A DNA stretch of 64,000 nucleotides from Canna indica (lineage: Eukaryota > Streptophyta > Magnoliopsida > Zingiberales > Cannaceae): contig CP136898.1 of assembly GCA_034359265.1 (NCBI GenBank), positions 5,520,501 to 5,584,500 on the forward strand. The letters are read 5' to 3'. Each line of letters starts with the position of its first letter. Position 1 is the first letter of the stretch. The position numbers and the translations under genes are program-made. This document shows positions 22,800 to 34,399 of the stretch, piece after piece. The notes below the pieces were generated by a model. That model was not told the origin of the DNA, made no database searches, and worked only from the letters and a program-made list of their open reading frames with translations.

Positions 22800-23106
22800 A
22801 CTCATCAGCAACGGCTTTCCCACGGTCGTCCATGAGAAAGCCATTACTAAAAGTGTATCGTAAGCCGTTGTTGATGTCATACAGCAACGGCTTAGCAACG
22901 ATCTTTCACTAACGGCATTGCTACGGACACGCGGGCCGTTGCTAATAATTGTTATCAGCAACCAAACCGGGTCCGTGGCAAACCCGTTGCTGATAATATT
23001 ATTAGCAACGGCTCGAGCGGCCGTTGCTGATCCGTTGCTAAATTATCAGCAACACATTTTTCTGCCACGGCTTCAGCCGTTGTTGATGTCCATTATTCCA
23101 GTAGTG
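22800..23106. repeat. subterminal repeats, 3' end of element A
   Basis: Repeated CAGCAACGGC / GCCGTTGCTGAT units ending CCAGTAGTG at 23106; counterpart of 12311-12690 in element B. Confidence 0.88.
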
Positions 23107-23109
23107 ATA

Positions 23110-23805
23110 GGTCGATTGCTATCTCCTAGATTGCGGTATTATTATTATCGAGTCCTTGATGATAAATACATGATCTTAATATCCTTGTATGGTTGGGTGG
23201 AGCCCCCGAGCTGAGTCGTAGCTACTTTGATCCGGGTCTGCTTCACGAGCTGAATCACTTCAGCCGGCCCGACCGGGCCTAGAGAGTCGGTCCAGTCCAC
23301 TATTAACTCCAAAATAAGAAATTGATAACATATTTCAATTACTAGTTCATTCAATAAATTAAATATGATAACATATGACATTAATTAATTAAAGATTAAT
23401 TAGAGCTGGATAGATTTTTTTATTCTTTAGCAAGATCATATATATGTTGCTAATACTTTTATATGTCGATGCAATCAAATTAATTGGGTGAATTAAAAAT
23501 CTAACTCTTGATGTTGTTACTGTACGTGTTAAACTAGTACAGGAGGACACAATTGACATTATGAACAAGCTCAGACCACCATCCATTTTATGAGGGCAAA
23601 TTCTAATTAATATCTCTTGAATAATTCTTCAAATTATTTATTCTGGAATATATTCTCATATCCAGAATTATCCACTATCTAATTATTGATACCCTCTTAC
23701 TCATGGCTCATGCAAAAGGAGTCAATTCTTTAGCAGAATTTATGTGGCTTATCACTAATTCTTCATGGACCAATTAATTTGTAGATTCTTAGTATATGTT
23801 TATGA
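23110..23805. other. intergenic DNA upstream of the HKT gene
   Basis: AT-rich, no gene recognised. 23185-23310 is a GC-richer stretch of unknown origin. The HKT promoter must lie here, so the CACTA complex ends ~750 bp from the HKT start. Confidence 0.5.
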
Positions 23806-23815
23806 TATATAAATA
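23806..23815 (+). promoter_or_regulatory. probable TATA box of the HKT gene
   Basis: TATATAAATA 40 bp upstream of the first in-frame ATG (23856); would give a very short 5' UTR. Confidence 0.45.
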
Positions 23816-23855
23816 AACTCAGTCAGGGAGAAACTTCCAAAGTTTTCTAAGCAAT

Positions 23856-25898
23856 ATGGAGGCAGTAGCCAAATTATGCAAGAAAGCTTTTCAAATCCAA
23901 GCATACGTTTCAAGAAAACTGTCTTCTTGAGCAAAGCAGATATGGAGTCTCCTGAAGCAGTCTTGTGACTTCCTCATCTTCCACAGTGACCCATTCTTGG
24001 TTCAGCTCTGCTACTTCACTGCCATCTCCTTTGCCGGGTTCGCAGCTCTCAAGATTCTGCAGCTACGAAATGAAGCAAAGAGGATAACGAACTTGGACCT
24101 GCTATTCATGTCAGTCTCTGCATCAACCGTTTCGAGCATGGCAACTGTCGAAATGGAGGACTTCTCTGAGAGCCAGCTCTGGGTTCTCATCATCCTGATG
24201 CTGTGCGGCGGTGAGGTCTTCACTTCCGTGGCCGGCCTTCCCTTCACAAAGGCCAGGCTCGAGAGAGAAGGATCCACAGCAGATGCAATCATTGACATCG
24301 GTACTTTGCCTACTGCAAACATGGATGAACGCAACAGGTTGAGGTTGAAGTTTGATGCCATCAGATACTTGGGGTATGCGGTGCTGGGATACATCTTCGT
24401 CATCAACCTCAGTGGCTTCTTGTCCATCTTTCTTTATCTATGCGTCGTGGCAGATGCAAGAGATGTATTGAGGAAGAAGGGTCTGGGGATTGGGTTGTTC
24501 TCCATCTTCTTATCAGTCTCTTCATTTGCAAACTGCGGATTCACTCCGGCAAATGAGAATATGATGATCTTTAAGAAGTACTCCACGCTTCTTCTGCTCA
24601 TCGTTCCTCAAATCTTATCGGGGAACACATTGTTTCCTGCATGCTTGAGGTTGGTGATTCGGTGCCTGGGGAAGATGAGTGGAAGAGAAGAGTTCGAGTA
24701 CATTCTCGGGCACTCGGAAGCCATCAGATACAAGCACTTGCTTCCGCCGGCGCGCTGCGTCTACTTGGCCCTCACGGTGGTTGCGTTCATCTTGGTGCAG
24801 TTTCTTCTGCTCTGCTATCAGGAGTGGAACTCGGAGGTCTTTCGAGGGACGAGTTCATATCAAAGAGCAGCAGCGGCCTTGTTTCAGGCGGTGAACTCAA
24901 GACATGCCGGCGAGTCCGTCCTCGATGTCTCCAAGCTTTCGCCGGCGTTTCTTGTTGTCTGTGTAGTCATGATGTGAGTTCCGTGCACGCATCTTATTCA
25001 GATTTTTGCTGTGAAACTAGAAGAACACGCACAATTTGTGCACTTAATTTGGAAGTATTAGCTTTACTAGAATACTGGTTAACTAATGACTAAAAGCATA
25101 GTATTTGATTCATGAGTAAGAATTGAATACAAGGGGGAGAGGAGGAGAGGTTAAAAGTTACAATCTTAAAAGTTTAACAAAGAAAAAGAAAAAGAAAAAC
25201 AAGTTTAGAAATTGGACCAACATTTTAAAACAGTACTATACAACCCCATGAACATCAGTGAAAGAGAGCAATGAGGAAGTGAAAGCTTCAACTCCTCGCG
25301 AAGTTTCTTCAAAACACCTTAGGTTCCTTAGAATACTGGTTAACTTGTAACAAATTTGCAGGTATCTTCCACCATACACTTACTTGGTTCCTGGAGAAAG
25401 AGATGGATGGCCGGCTTCCATGGAAACCAAAGAAAGGAGGTTTTTGTGGAGTCTCAATTTGTCACTCTTGTGTTATCCGGTCATCTTCATCATTATTATT
25501 GCTCTTATTACTGAGAGGAAATCACTTTTGGCAGATCCATTGAACTTTAACATCTTCAGCGTGGGCTTCGAAGTGGTCAGGCAAGTTTGGAGTTTCTTTT
25601 TCTCTATCAGACATGGTAAATGAATGATGATAATTAAAACAAGTAGAGATTTCAAAGTAGAATTCCAACTGCTGATACGAACTAGTTGTGATGTTGCAGT
25701 GCATATGGAAATGTTGGATTCTCTCTGGGTTACAGCTGCAGCCGGTTACTAAAGCCTGATAGCTACTGCAAGGATGCATCGTATGGGTTTGTAGGGAGAT
25801 GGAGCAACAAAGGGAAGCTGATCGTAATTGCGGTCATGCTTTTGGGAAGGCTTAAGAAGTTTCAGATGAAAGGAGGCAAAGCATGGAAATTTAGCTAG
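23856..25898 (+). CDS. HKT1: HKT-type Na+ (class I) transporter, in-frame TGA near the N-terminus
   Basis: Trk/HKT family plasma-membrane cation transporter; class I members retrieve Na+ from xylem. Exons 23856-24973, 25362-25580, 25700-25898 (511 codons; family ~500-550). Four pore loops are readable: [14 protein letters not shown] with Ser at the first filter position, [25 protein letters not shown] and [14 protein letters not shown] with Gly at the others, i.e. the SGGG pattern of Na+-selective class I. MMYLPPYT and [10 protein letters not shown] are family blocks, and the C-terminus [17 protein letters not shown] is typical. The ATG at 23856 is in frame, but TGA at 23928-23930 (codon 25) interrupts it before [20 protein letters not shown], which is clearly coding. 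No in-frame ATG follows until the first pore loop, so either the allele is null, a non-AUG start is used, or the base is an error. The rest of the frame is intact. Intron 2 has a GC donor. Confidence 0.85.
25067..25345. repeat. 17-bp direct repeat in HKT intron 1
   Basis: TAGAATACTGGTTAACT occurs at 25067-25083 and 25329-25345, the second copy just before the exon 2 acceptor. 245 bp lie between. Possibly a segment duplication or insertion scar. Confidence 0.8.
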
Positions 25899-26640
25899 GA
25901 CGCCGTTTCATCATCTGAATTGTGCGACAAATAATGATAAAGACATTCGAAAGATTAAGAACAAAACAGAGATTAAAAAAATCGCCAAAAATCATTTTTG
26001 GAAATGTCAAAATGGTTTTTTTTTTCTTTACCTCGTTTTCCTTTTTATGAAAATATAAGAAGTTCCCATATAGTTATTAATTTGATCATTGAGCAAGGTC
26101 GAAATATTCTTCCTCAATATTTAAGCTTCTAAAAAGATGAACAAATCGAGCAGGAGGTAATACTGCAAGCATTTATTAATTTCCTAATGCATTTAAGATC
26201 TCCAATCAATCATCAGATCCACATTGTATTGATCCTAATATTACTAAGATAACAATGAATTTTTATTTTTATTTTCGGATCACACTTTTGATTAAGGTTC
26301 AACAACTTATTACATTTAAGAAGAAATCCAGTCTGGCCCGAACAAATGTAATAAGTAACAATGGTCACGCATAGGCTTTCAATTCCAATCATGCAACCTA
26401 AATTGAACAATTTGAATAGATATACCATATTGACGTGATTTCGTACAATATCAATATTATCTAAAGCGTCTATCTACCTACAGGAGCCCGACTTGTAAAC
26501 AACACATCAACGTTCACAGTGGCTCCCAAGAAATTTACTGTAAAAATGGAAATGGAGTTCTTTTTTCTTTTTTCTTTTTTTAATTTTGGTTTCCTTTTCT
26601 TCGAACATGTGCAGCTGACAGCATCACTGTGGAACTTTAC
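25899..26640. other. intergenic DNA between HKT and Pumilio 3' ends
   Basis: AT-rich, convergent gene ends; contains the HKT 3' UTR and probably part of the Pumilio 3' UTR. No gene seen. Confidence 0.5.
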
Positions 26641-26952
26641 CAAGCGAGGCCGCCAAGCATAACTTTGCTCCATGTTTCATGATTCAGGAACATCTGCATT
26701 GCCCATAAAAGAGCATAACACAACAAAACAAATAATTGCAAAATTAGTCTTCAAGCAAAAGCTACCAACTTTTTAGAATTGGATTAGACAGGGATATCGT
26801 GAATTTACAATTTAGTAGAAATCATTTATTCTCTATACCAGAGGTTCAAAAATGCATCAGACATCAATTTAGATTGATGACGTCACAGGTTTACTTAATG
26901 CGATTAATCATGACTTGGCAAGAATATGTAGTCTTATTAATATGCAGTCTTA

Positions 26953-29900
26953 TTAATAAGCTGAGCAAGAATCCACACCTTCATCACATAACTGTTCAAT
27001 CCGAGTAACAATATGCTTTCCATAAGTGTACTTTTTCAAAGCCCGCAGATGAACCTTTATGTGATTAATCATGACTTCCAGCTGCTCATCATTGCAGGTA
27101 TCAAGAATTTTCTGGACTACATAATTTGCAAATTGATCCTTCACCATTACCTGAAAAATGCAAAACCAAACCATTGATTTGCATAGGCATTACAAGCACT
27201 CAAATTACACCAAGCAAAAAGATACATATCCCCAAATTGCATGGTAATATTGTAAGCATCATTTTACTCAATTATTTCAGCATACCAATAAATTATCGCT
27301 CCCTTCAGTTTCTCCAACAATTTCCTTGATCAAGTGATCTCGTTCTTCAGTATTACCATACTCGAAACACTTCTCAACAACATTTGAAGCAAATTTGTGT
27401 TGGCTCATCTGTACAATTTGCCCAGATAATTTGCTGATGACTTGGCTCCTTTCATTGGGATTTCCCCTCACCAAAATATGCTGAAAGCAACATAGTCTTA
27501 GTTGTGACTGTAGCAAACAAGTATATGGATATGGAACTACTATATAGGAAACACTGGCCAAAAAGCACTCGACAAAAGAAATTTAAATTTATCATCTTAA
27601 CATAGTCTCTCTCCAATTACTCCACTTAAGGCAAGCCCGCACTAAGTTAAGATACAACTAAAGATTGGCTGGCTTGTGCACAAAATTATGTAACTTTTCA
27701 ATAACATTTATGATGGTTATGAAGCAAAGAAAAATGAGAAAAGGGTCAATAGGAGAAAGAACACAGCAACATAATGAAAAATCCCTAAATGTACCAGAGA
27801 CCATCTAAAACGGTAAATTGTTGCAGTTAAATCATTTGATTGTGAGATCCATGAAACCATCAATGGTCAACTAATCCTGTGCTTCGTTCTAGCATGCCTT
27901 CAAACCATGTGAAACATATAAAATTGGTAATCTGTTTGCTGGCCTCAAAAATCAGAAAGGCAATATACAAATAGGTATTTTATTGGATATGTCGCATCTA
28001 CCAGGAAATGCAGTACTGTATAGTCTAGCACCATTTCAAGAGAGTGACAGACAACAAGAAGAATCAATTGAGAAAATAATCTTTTTGGCTTCTGAATGTT
28101 GAACTTTATCTGATGCAACGATGCCAGGTCAGTAGAACAGTGCCACATGGTGTTTATGCTATGTAGGCACAATGCTTGTAGTCCGTCACGACTGCATAAG
28201 TAGGATCATATAATTTTGACTATACATAGATTACCAAACAAAAAGGGAAGATTTCCCACTATCTTATCTGCTGAGTGGTTATTGAATGCTCCACTTGAAC
28301 AGAAGAATGAGCACTCTGAAGAGAAGAATGAAATAACTCACCTGTGTGACATAGTTGCCATACTGATCTAGTGCAAGAAAGGGAGTTGACTGCAAAATCT
28401 CATCCACAATGCATTGACTTTCATACTCATCCAAGCAATTCTCTAAGACTCTCTACAAAATGGAACAAGATATGTTTCAGAATATTGAGGCGGTATGTGG
28501 AACTGATCTCAAAACAGAAAAACTGTTAAGAAAAATCAGTTTCTTGACCTGAATCACCCTGCAACCATAAGGATGTGTAGACAGTGTTGCAACTTGACCA
28601 CAAAATGAAGATATTATAAAACGAATTTTTTCAGTTGGTACACACTCGATGCACTTTTGAATTACATGGTTTCCATTTTGGTCCCAAACACATCTAATGA
28701 CATTCCCATCCAGTTCTTGCACAAGTTGTGTTTTCTGATCAAGCTCAATAAACTCAAGAGCCTGCAGTAAGATAAGAAAAGCATTGAAGTGATCGCGAGA
28801 AAAAGAACCAGGAAAAAATGCCTACAAGATATCCCTGGCTAGTAAAAGCAATCATCATCACTAGACAATACTAACTTGCAGTATGACCTTAAGCTTATAC
28901 CTCAACACCTCTAAGAAGAAGAAAAAGAAAAAGAAAAGCAACCATTATCTATAAACAATAGTACCTTACAGTATGACCCTAAGCTTATCTGTCAGACGTC
29001 TAAGGTTTTATGACTCAAGAAGAAGAAGAAGAATCAAACTGATTGTCAAACTGATTGCAGTCTTGTATAAACACTAGCACAAAATAATGGTCATATGCTA
29101 GGTCATGAATGCTGAGTTTCACATAGGATCTTAATCTAGCATAAACAATATAATACACAAGACACTTTTGACTGTGTATTACCATGGAGCATAGACATAT
29201 ACACTACCTAGGGGGCAGATTAAAATCAAGTACCACTCCTAAGAAGTTGCATCAATCATTTCTACAAAGAGAATCAATGATGATTAGCTTCTCCCTTCTA
29301 AGAAATATAGTACAAAAGAAAAGTATAAAGGTGCTTTTGTTTGTATATGCAAGTACTAATGTGAATGTAAAGGTGCATAGACACACATTAATATTGATAA
29401 ATGTCGTACATTAAGATTGCATACACTCTCAATAGTATACAAGCAGACCAATGCAGACATGGATGGTATATATCTTGGAATCACATGGTCCAATAGACAT
29501 ACATGATACATGGAATGGATTAAGAACCACAATGTATGCATTTTCAGCTTCTTCACTGTGGCTTGCATGCATTTCAATTAATTTCTCTAGCTGATGACCA
29601 GATAAAGGTAAGAATTGAGCTATTGGAATTAAAACCTTATCACCATATCATTAAATTCATCACACCTTCATGTTACTAGTAAGTTTGATCTGCAAGCTGA
29701 AGGTGAATGTCAACAGATAATTTAGCTAAAATGATTTACATGGCCTTTCATGCATCCTACAGAAGAAAGCATGATTCAGGAGTGATTCTTAGCATTTTTC
29801 AAAAGATTTTTCACATGTCAAAATTTGTTTTCCATAGAAGAAAATGATATAGACGTGTAAGTGGTGATAATACCAAAAAAGCAAGAACAGCTGAACTTTA

Positions 29901-32900
29901 CTACTAAGAATTATTTGGTAGACATAATTTGAGTATCTCAGCTTCCCTGTAAATCTTATGGGATAAAGATAAATAAAGTCCAACCATAAAGGGTTCTTAA
30001 TTTTAGGCTTACAGTGTTTGTTATCAAAATATGGACAAGCATAAAACATAAAGATGAAGAAAAGGTTCCAAGATAGGAAATACTTAATTCGAGAAACTGA
30101 TGGCAGGGTAAGAAAAAAATCCACACATTGTGTTTTTTACTTAAAAGTAGATAATACTTTCTTTATGTTTAGGTCTTCACACTTTCATTTTTCTACCTAA
30201 TCTTTTATGTTCTTCATTTGAAACTTATTCTTTTCGTATCCCTTTTTTGTTCCTCCATTTATTCTGCATCTCCCTTATTCTCCTCCTCCTTCAGTGCTAC
30301 TTTCCCTTGGTTTGACTTGTTTAAATCTCTGCATACAACATATTTTAAGTTAATCTAAATTATGTTTGTCTCATTACTATTAATCCTTGAATACTTTCCT
30401 ATTTTTCTTTGTCCAATTTTAAAGTATAAGTAATGCTTATCTCCTGGCAAATCAAAATGCACATGAATGATTAAATTAAAGGTCATCGTCCTAATACTTT
30501 AATACAACTCAAGAACATTAAAGAATAAAAATCATTCCGCACATCCTTCACCCACCATCAAATTCAGAAACAGAATAACAGGTAAGAAAATAAATAGTGG
30601 GAATCAGTATGTAACATGGATAAGAGTTCCTAACCTTGCTTACACAGTCTATCGCACTAGGACCTCCAATATCTCAACTACCCAAATCTATCTTGGAGAG
30701 AAGAATGTTCATGACCAAGCAAAATTACATGAAAACATTTTCAACCAATCATGCTCTAAAAATTAACCTATAACAGGGAAAGGCGTGTGTAACTATAGTA
30801 ATTACAGATTCTATAAGAAAATGACAATAAGGATAATTGGTCGAGTTACCAATCAAGTAGTCGAAGACTAGAATGTAACTGGAATAGGAAGATTTGTTTC
30901 GTTTTCTATATATAAGGGACACCAAAACTTTCTTTAAAATATTTCAGAAAGATTGCATCATTGATGATCATTAGCAAGATGAAGTTGCTGATAATAAGAT
31001 CCATACAGTTATAGCCTACACTGGCAATTCCTAAATGTTATACAACCTTACAATAATTAGCTTATAGAGCATATATGAATATAGATAAGATGGTGAAAAA
31101 TGAAAAATGAACCTAAAGATAAATACAAGAAAGAGATACCTTTTGTATTACACGACAGCCATACATCTGAAGGCTCAAAGACAAGACATTGCCCACAAGC
31201 TTACTAGCAAGTTCTTTCCTCTGTTCAGCACTCCCATGCTCAAGAAACTGCATAACGATTAACAAAAAAAACTAATTATATAGATGGAAAAAAAAACTTA
31301 AATGCTTGCACAAGTAAAATCACATTGCTACAAACATATGAAAGGAAAAGGTAGGTTCCATGCTTTGAGTATATACCTTTTGAATGACATAATTCCCAAA
31401 CACATCAATCATTAATGAAGAAGCATGTGGAAGTACTTCCTTAAAAACAGATTCTCTCTCATCCATGCTGCAAGTCTCTAACTTCTGTTGGATAAATCTA
31501 CTCCCATATTGATCAACACTGATGCAAAAAGTACAAAAAGAATATCATTACACCACCACAAGCACCAGCTTCACAATTAAGAGAGAGAACAAGATCAGAA
31601 AAAAAAAATTGAGTGGGAATTTACCTAAACTCAACAACATGTCCAGCAATATCAGATAACTCATATCTAAGAGTTTTATTGGATTTTAGTTCTTCAATTA
31701 AAGAGTGTGATATACCATCAACCTTCTCATTTCCTCTTTGGCTTTGCCATCCAGAGGAAGAAGTTGCTTTTCTTTCAGAACCGAATGGAAACTTAACGTT
31801 ATTACTTTTCCTCCCTGAAAAGTTTGTGGTGGTGACTGGTGATGCTTGAAAATTAGGACTTGCAACTGGGGAGCTTGGAAATTGTAAAACCGCACAAATA
31901 TTTGGAGGGCTCCCGTAGTAGTTGGGACTGAGGGGACCTCCATTTATAGTATTAGGGACATTGAAGCCAACTCTTGGAACTTGGGGCCTCTGATCAGGTA
32001 AATAGGCAGAACCTGAAGTATTCTGTACATCATAAGTACCAGGTATGCTTCCCACAGCACCTACCCTAGGGATTGCTGAATCATATTGACATGCAGTAGC
32101 ATACACATCCACAGAGGGATGTTGATAAAAAGGCACATATGAGGGATCTGGAAAGAGAGGCTGAAAAGGTAGACCGAACTGCCCATATAGTTGCTGCATG
32201 TCAACATCAGAAACAACACTTCCCGCAGTGGGAATTCCAGAAGCCCTAGCATTCAAGTCTGGGCTCATGGGATTCCCAAAAGGCAACGAAATAGGACTGT
32301 GATTAGGATGAGTAACAAATTGAGGCACTTGTGAAGGATTCAATGCATATCCACTTAAGCTGAATTGTGGAGGAAGCATGGAAGGCAATTGCAAATTATG
32401 ATAATATGGACTTCCATATCCAGCTCCTGTAACATATAATGGTGGTTCAACGCCAGCAGATTGCAAGAACGGCTGCACATGGACTGAGGGTAACATTGAT
32501 TGACCATGATGCCCATGAAACAAATGATCCACAGTACTTTGAGAATACAGCACTCCTTGAGAAACAACCTCAGAATGAGATGAGCACTGTGCATGCAGGT
32601 CAAGCTGTTGTGAGTTGTGACGTGATTGATGACTTCTATAGCTATCAGAAGATAACCTTAGCTTCTGCATTCCATCTTCAATATCACCAGTATCTGAACC
32701 GATCATACCACTAGTTGAAACACAATTCTCCATAGTGCCAAGTGCACTGCTTGACTCATATTGACCTACATGTAGACTCGCTGTCTTCTCAGTGGATGCT
32801 GAGCATGCAACTGATTTGGCACCAGGATCACCATTCAACTGTGAGCCTGAGTGAGTAGTACAACCATGAACATCAAAAGTGGGTGTTTTTATTTCTGGAT

Positions 32901-34367
32901 TAGTCATGCCAATTGGAGAATCATGTAGAGTGGTTGAAAAGAAATCTTGGCTAACTGCTTGCTCCATAATCTGGTTAGAGGAGTGAGAATGATCATTATA
33001 CTCAGGATCTTGAGCCTGAGTAGAATCTCCCTGAATATTTTGAAAATATTAGGTTTCAGGAGGACCATAACTCAAATATTGTATAAACATGATGTATAAA
33101 TGATTAATAAAAGTTTATGCTAATCAGTCATATGTTTCAGAGAATGCTCATTGAAGACATTATGCCAAATGCAATTACACCAAATTAGTTGGCAGATAAT
33201 TTTGTGAGTATATGGATAGCTAATAAAGGATCATAACATCATAATATCAAGAAAATGCATGTTTTCACCAGAAATGCACTCAACCCTTCAAACAGTCTTA
33301 AATTTTCATAGGAAGTTGTCTGATTGTTACAAGGTGCATAGCGAAGATAGTACACATACATAATACCTCGAACATGGACACATACTTATGAGTGGTGCAG
33401 GCACAACAGAACACACAATGCTAAAAGTCAGGACTCTCAAGACTTATTTTGTATTTCCATACTTTAGGTACCTCCTTTCATATATATGGACCACATCAAA
33501 CAATTTTATGAGGTCGTTCCATAAGGAAAAGATTGCTTCTGCCATCATTGTTGAAACTTAATGGCTAAATCAACTTTAAAATAGCCCTAAAATATTAGGG
33601 TTTCTATAGATCTCTAAGACTATATAAACAAAAAAGCTCCATTCAAGTTATCTAAGTTTGGAGCACTTACAAATAATTGAGCAATTCCAGCCAAGAGCAT
33701 GGATCAAAAACAAAAGATAAATATATGTTGTAAAGAACATTCTGAAATGCCATTATGACAGATTAATTACCTGTACCAAATCAACATCATTAATAATATG
33801 CCCTTGCACAGGGGCAGTATCTTCTCTCTCATTTCTGCAATCACTAGATTCCATTACAGGTGATCTATCATCCTCAGCTTCCTCATTATGAGTAGAAAGG
33901 GCAGGTCCAGATGTAAAGAAAGATGACTTGCTGGTGTCATCAGATGAAGGTGTTCTCTTATTGTTCTCAAACCCACCATTGTGTTCCATCAAATTTTGAC
34001 TCCCCTGAGAGATAAGAGGTGGATTAAGCCTTGGATTTAAATTCACATTTGTTCCGTAATATGCTAAGTAAGCTGGATGAGCTAGGTGTCCTTCAGATTT
34101 ACAACTTTTAACTAAGTTGTTATCAAAGTCAACAGAGGTCAAGATATCAAATGTTGCACTGGAACCTTCCATGCTAGGAGGTGCACTTCCACTTCGACCG
34201 GGGCCAGTGTTCTTATTCCCATGGTACTTTTGCCCTTTTAGAAGTAGTCGCAAATCTTCTGATGAATTACTTGTTGAAGCAAATTCTGATGTGTCCTTAT
34301 TAAGGGGCCATTTTCCAGCTCCATTGTATTCATTCCTAATAAATCTCAGAGGATTCTCTGTGGCCAT
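26953..34367 (-). CDS. Pumilio/PUF RNA-binding protein (APUM1-6 type)
   Basis: Cytoplasmic sequence-specific mRNA repressor. Eight coding exons: 34367-33771, 33030-31625, 31518-31377, 31247-31140, 28761-28549, 28452-28342, 27480-27286, 27150-26953; 989 aa, close to plant homologues. All borders are GT..AG and phases agree. Residues 1-~640 are the low-complexity N-terminal region (start [35 protein letters not shown] near 60-75 is a conserved PUM motif). The C-terminal ~350 residues hold eight Puf repeats with contact triplets S-R-Q (YGSRFIQQ), N-Y-Q, C-R-Q, N-H-Q, C-R-Q, N-Y-Q, S-N-E (ASNVVEK), N-Y-Q. Start chosen as the first Met of exon 1. The last 8 residues (GVDSCSAY) are doubtful: GAAG|GTGTGG at about 26988 could be a donor to a tiny last exon near 26680. 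Confidence 0.93.
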
Positions 34368-34399
34368 TTATTCAAGAGTCAACTTGTATCTATGAAGGG

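Larger units (their letters stand above)
12208..23106 (+). mobile_element. CACTA (En/Spm) element A, outer, TNPD-deleted, interrupted by element B
   Basis: Seen: left end CACTACTAGAAAT at 12208, right end CCAGTAGTG at 23106, flanked by the trinucleotide ATA (12205-12207 and 23107-23109), the 3-bp target duplication expected for CACTA. Its own sequence is 12208-12310 plus 18760-23106 (~4.45 kb); the rest is element B. Joining 12310 to 18760 gives a left end that aligns with element B's right end read in reverse, through the joint. It carries many subterminal GCAACGGC repeats, a TATA box (18913), a minisatellite, a hairpin, a TNPD stub and TNPA-like exons with stops, and a MITE (21506-22275). 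Non-autonomous. Confidence 0.93.

Noticed and set aside
23145..23381. Minus-strand frame with VDWTDSLGPVGPAEV
   Set aside because: Could be a retroelement tail but too short and without flanking domains to support it.
32439..32714. Plus-strand frame inside Pumilio exon 2
   Set aside because: Antisense shadow of the long minus-strand exon.
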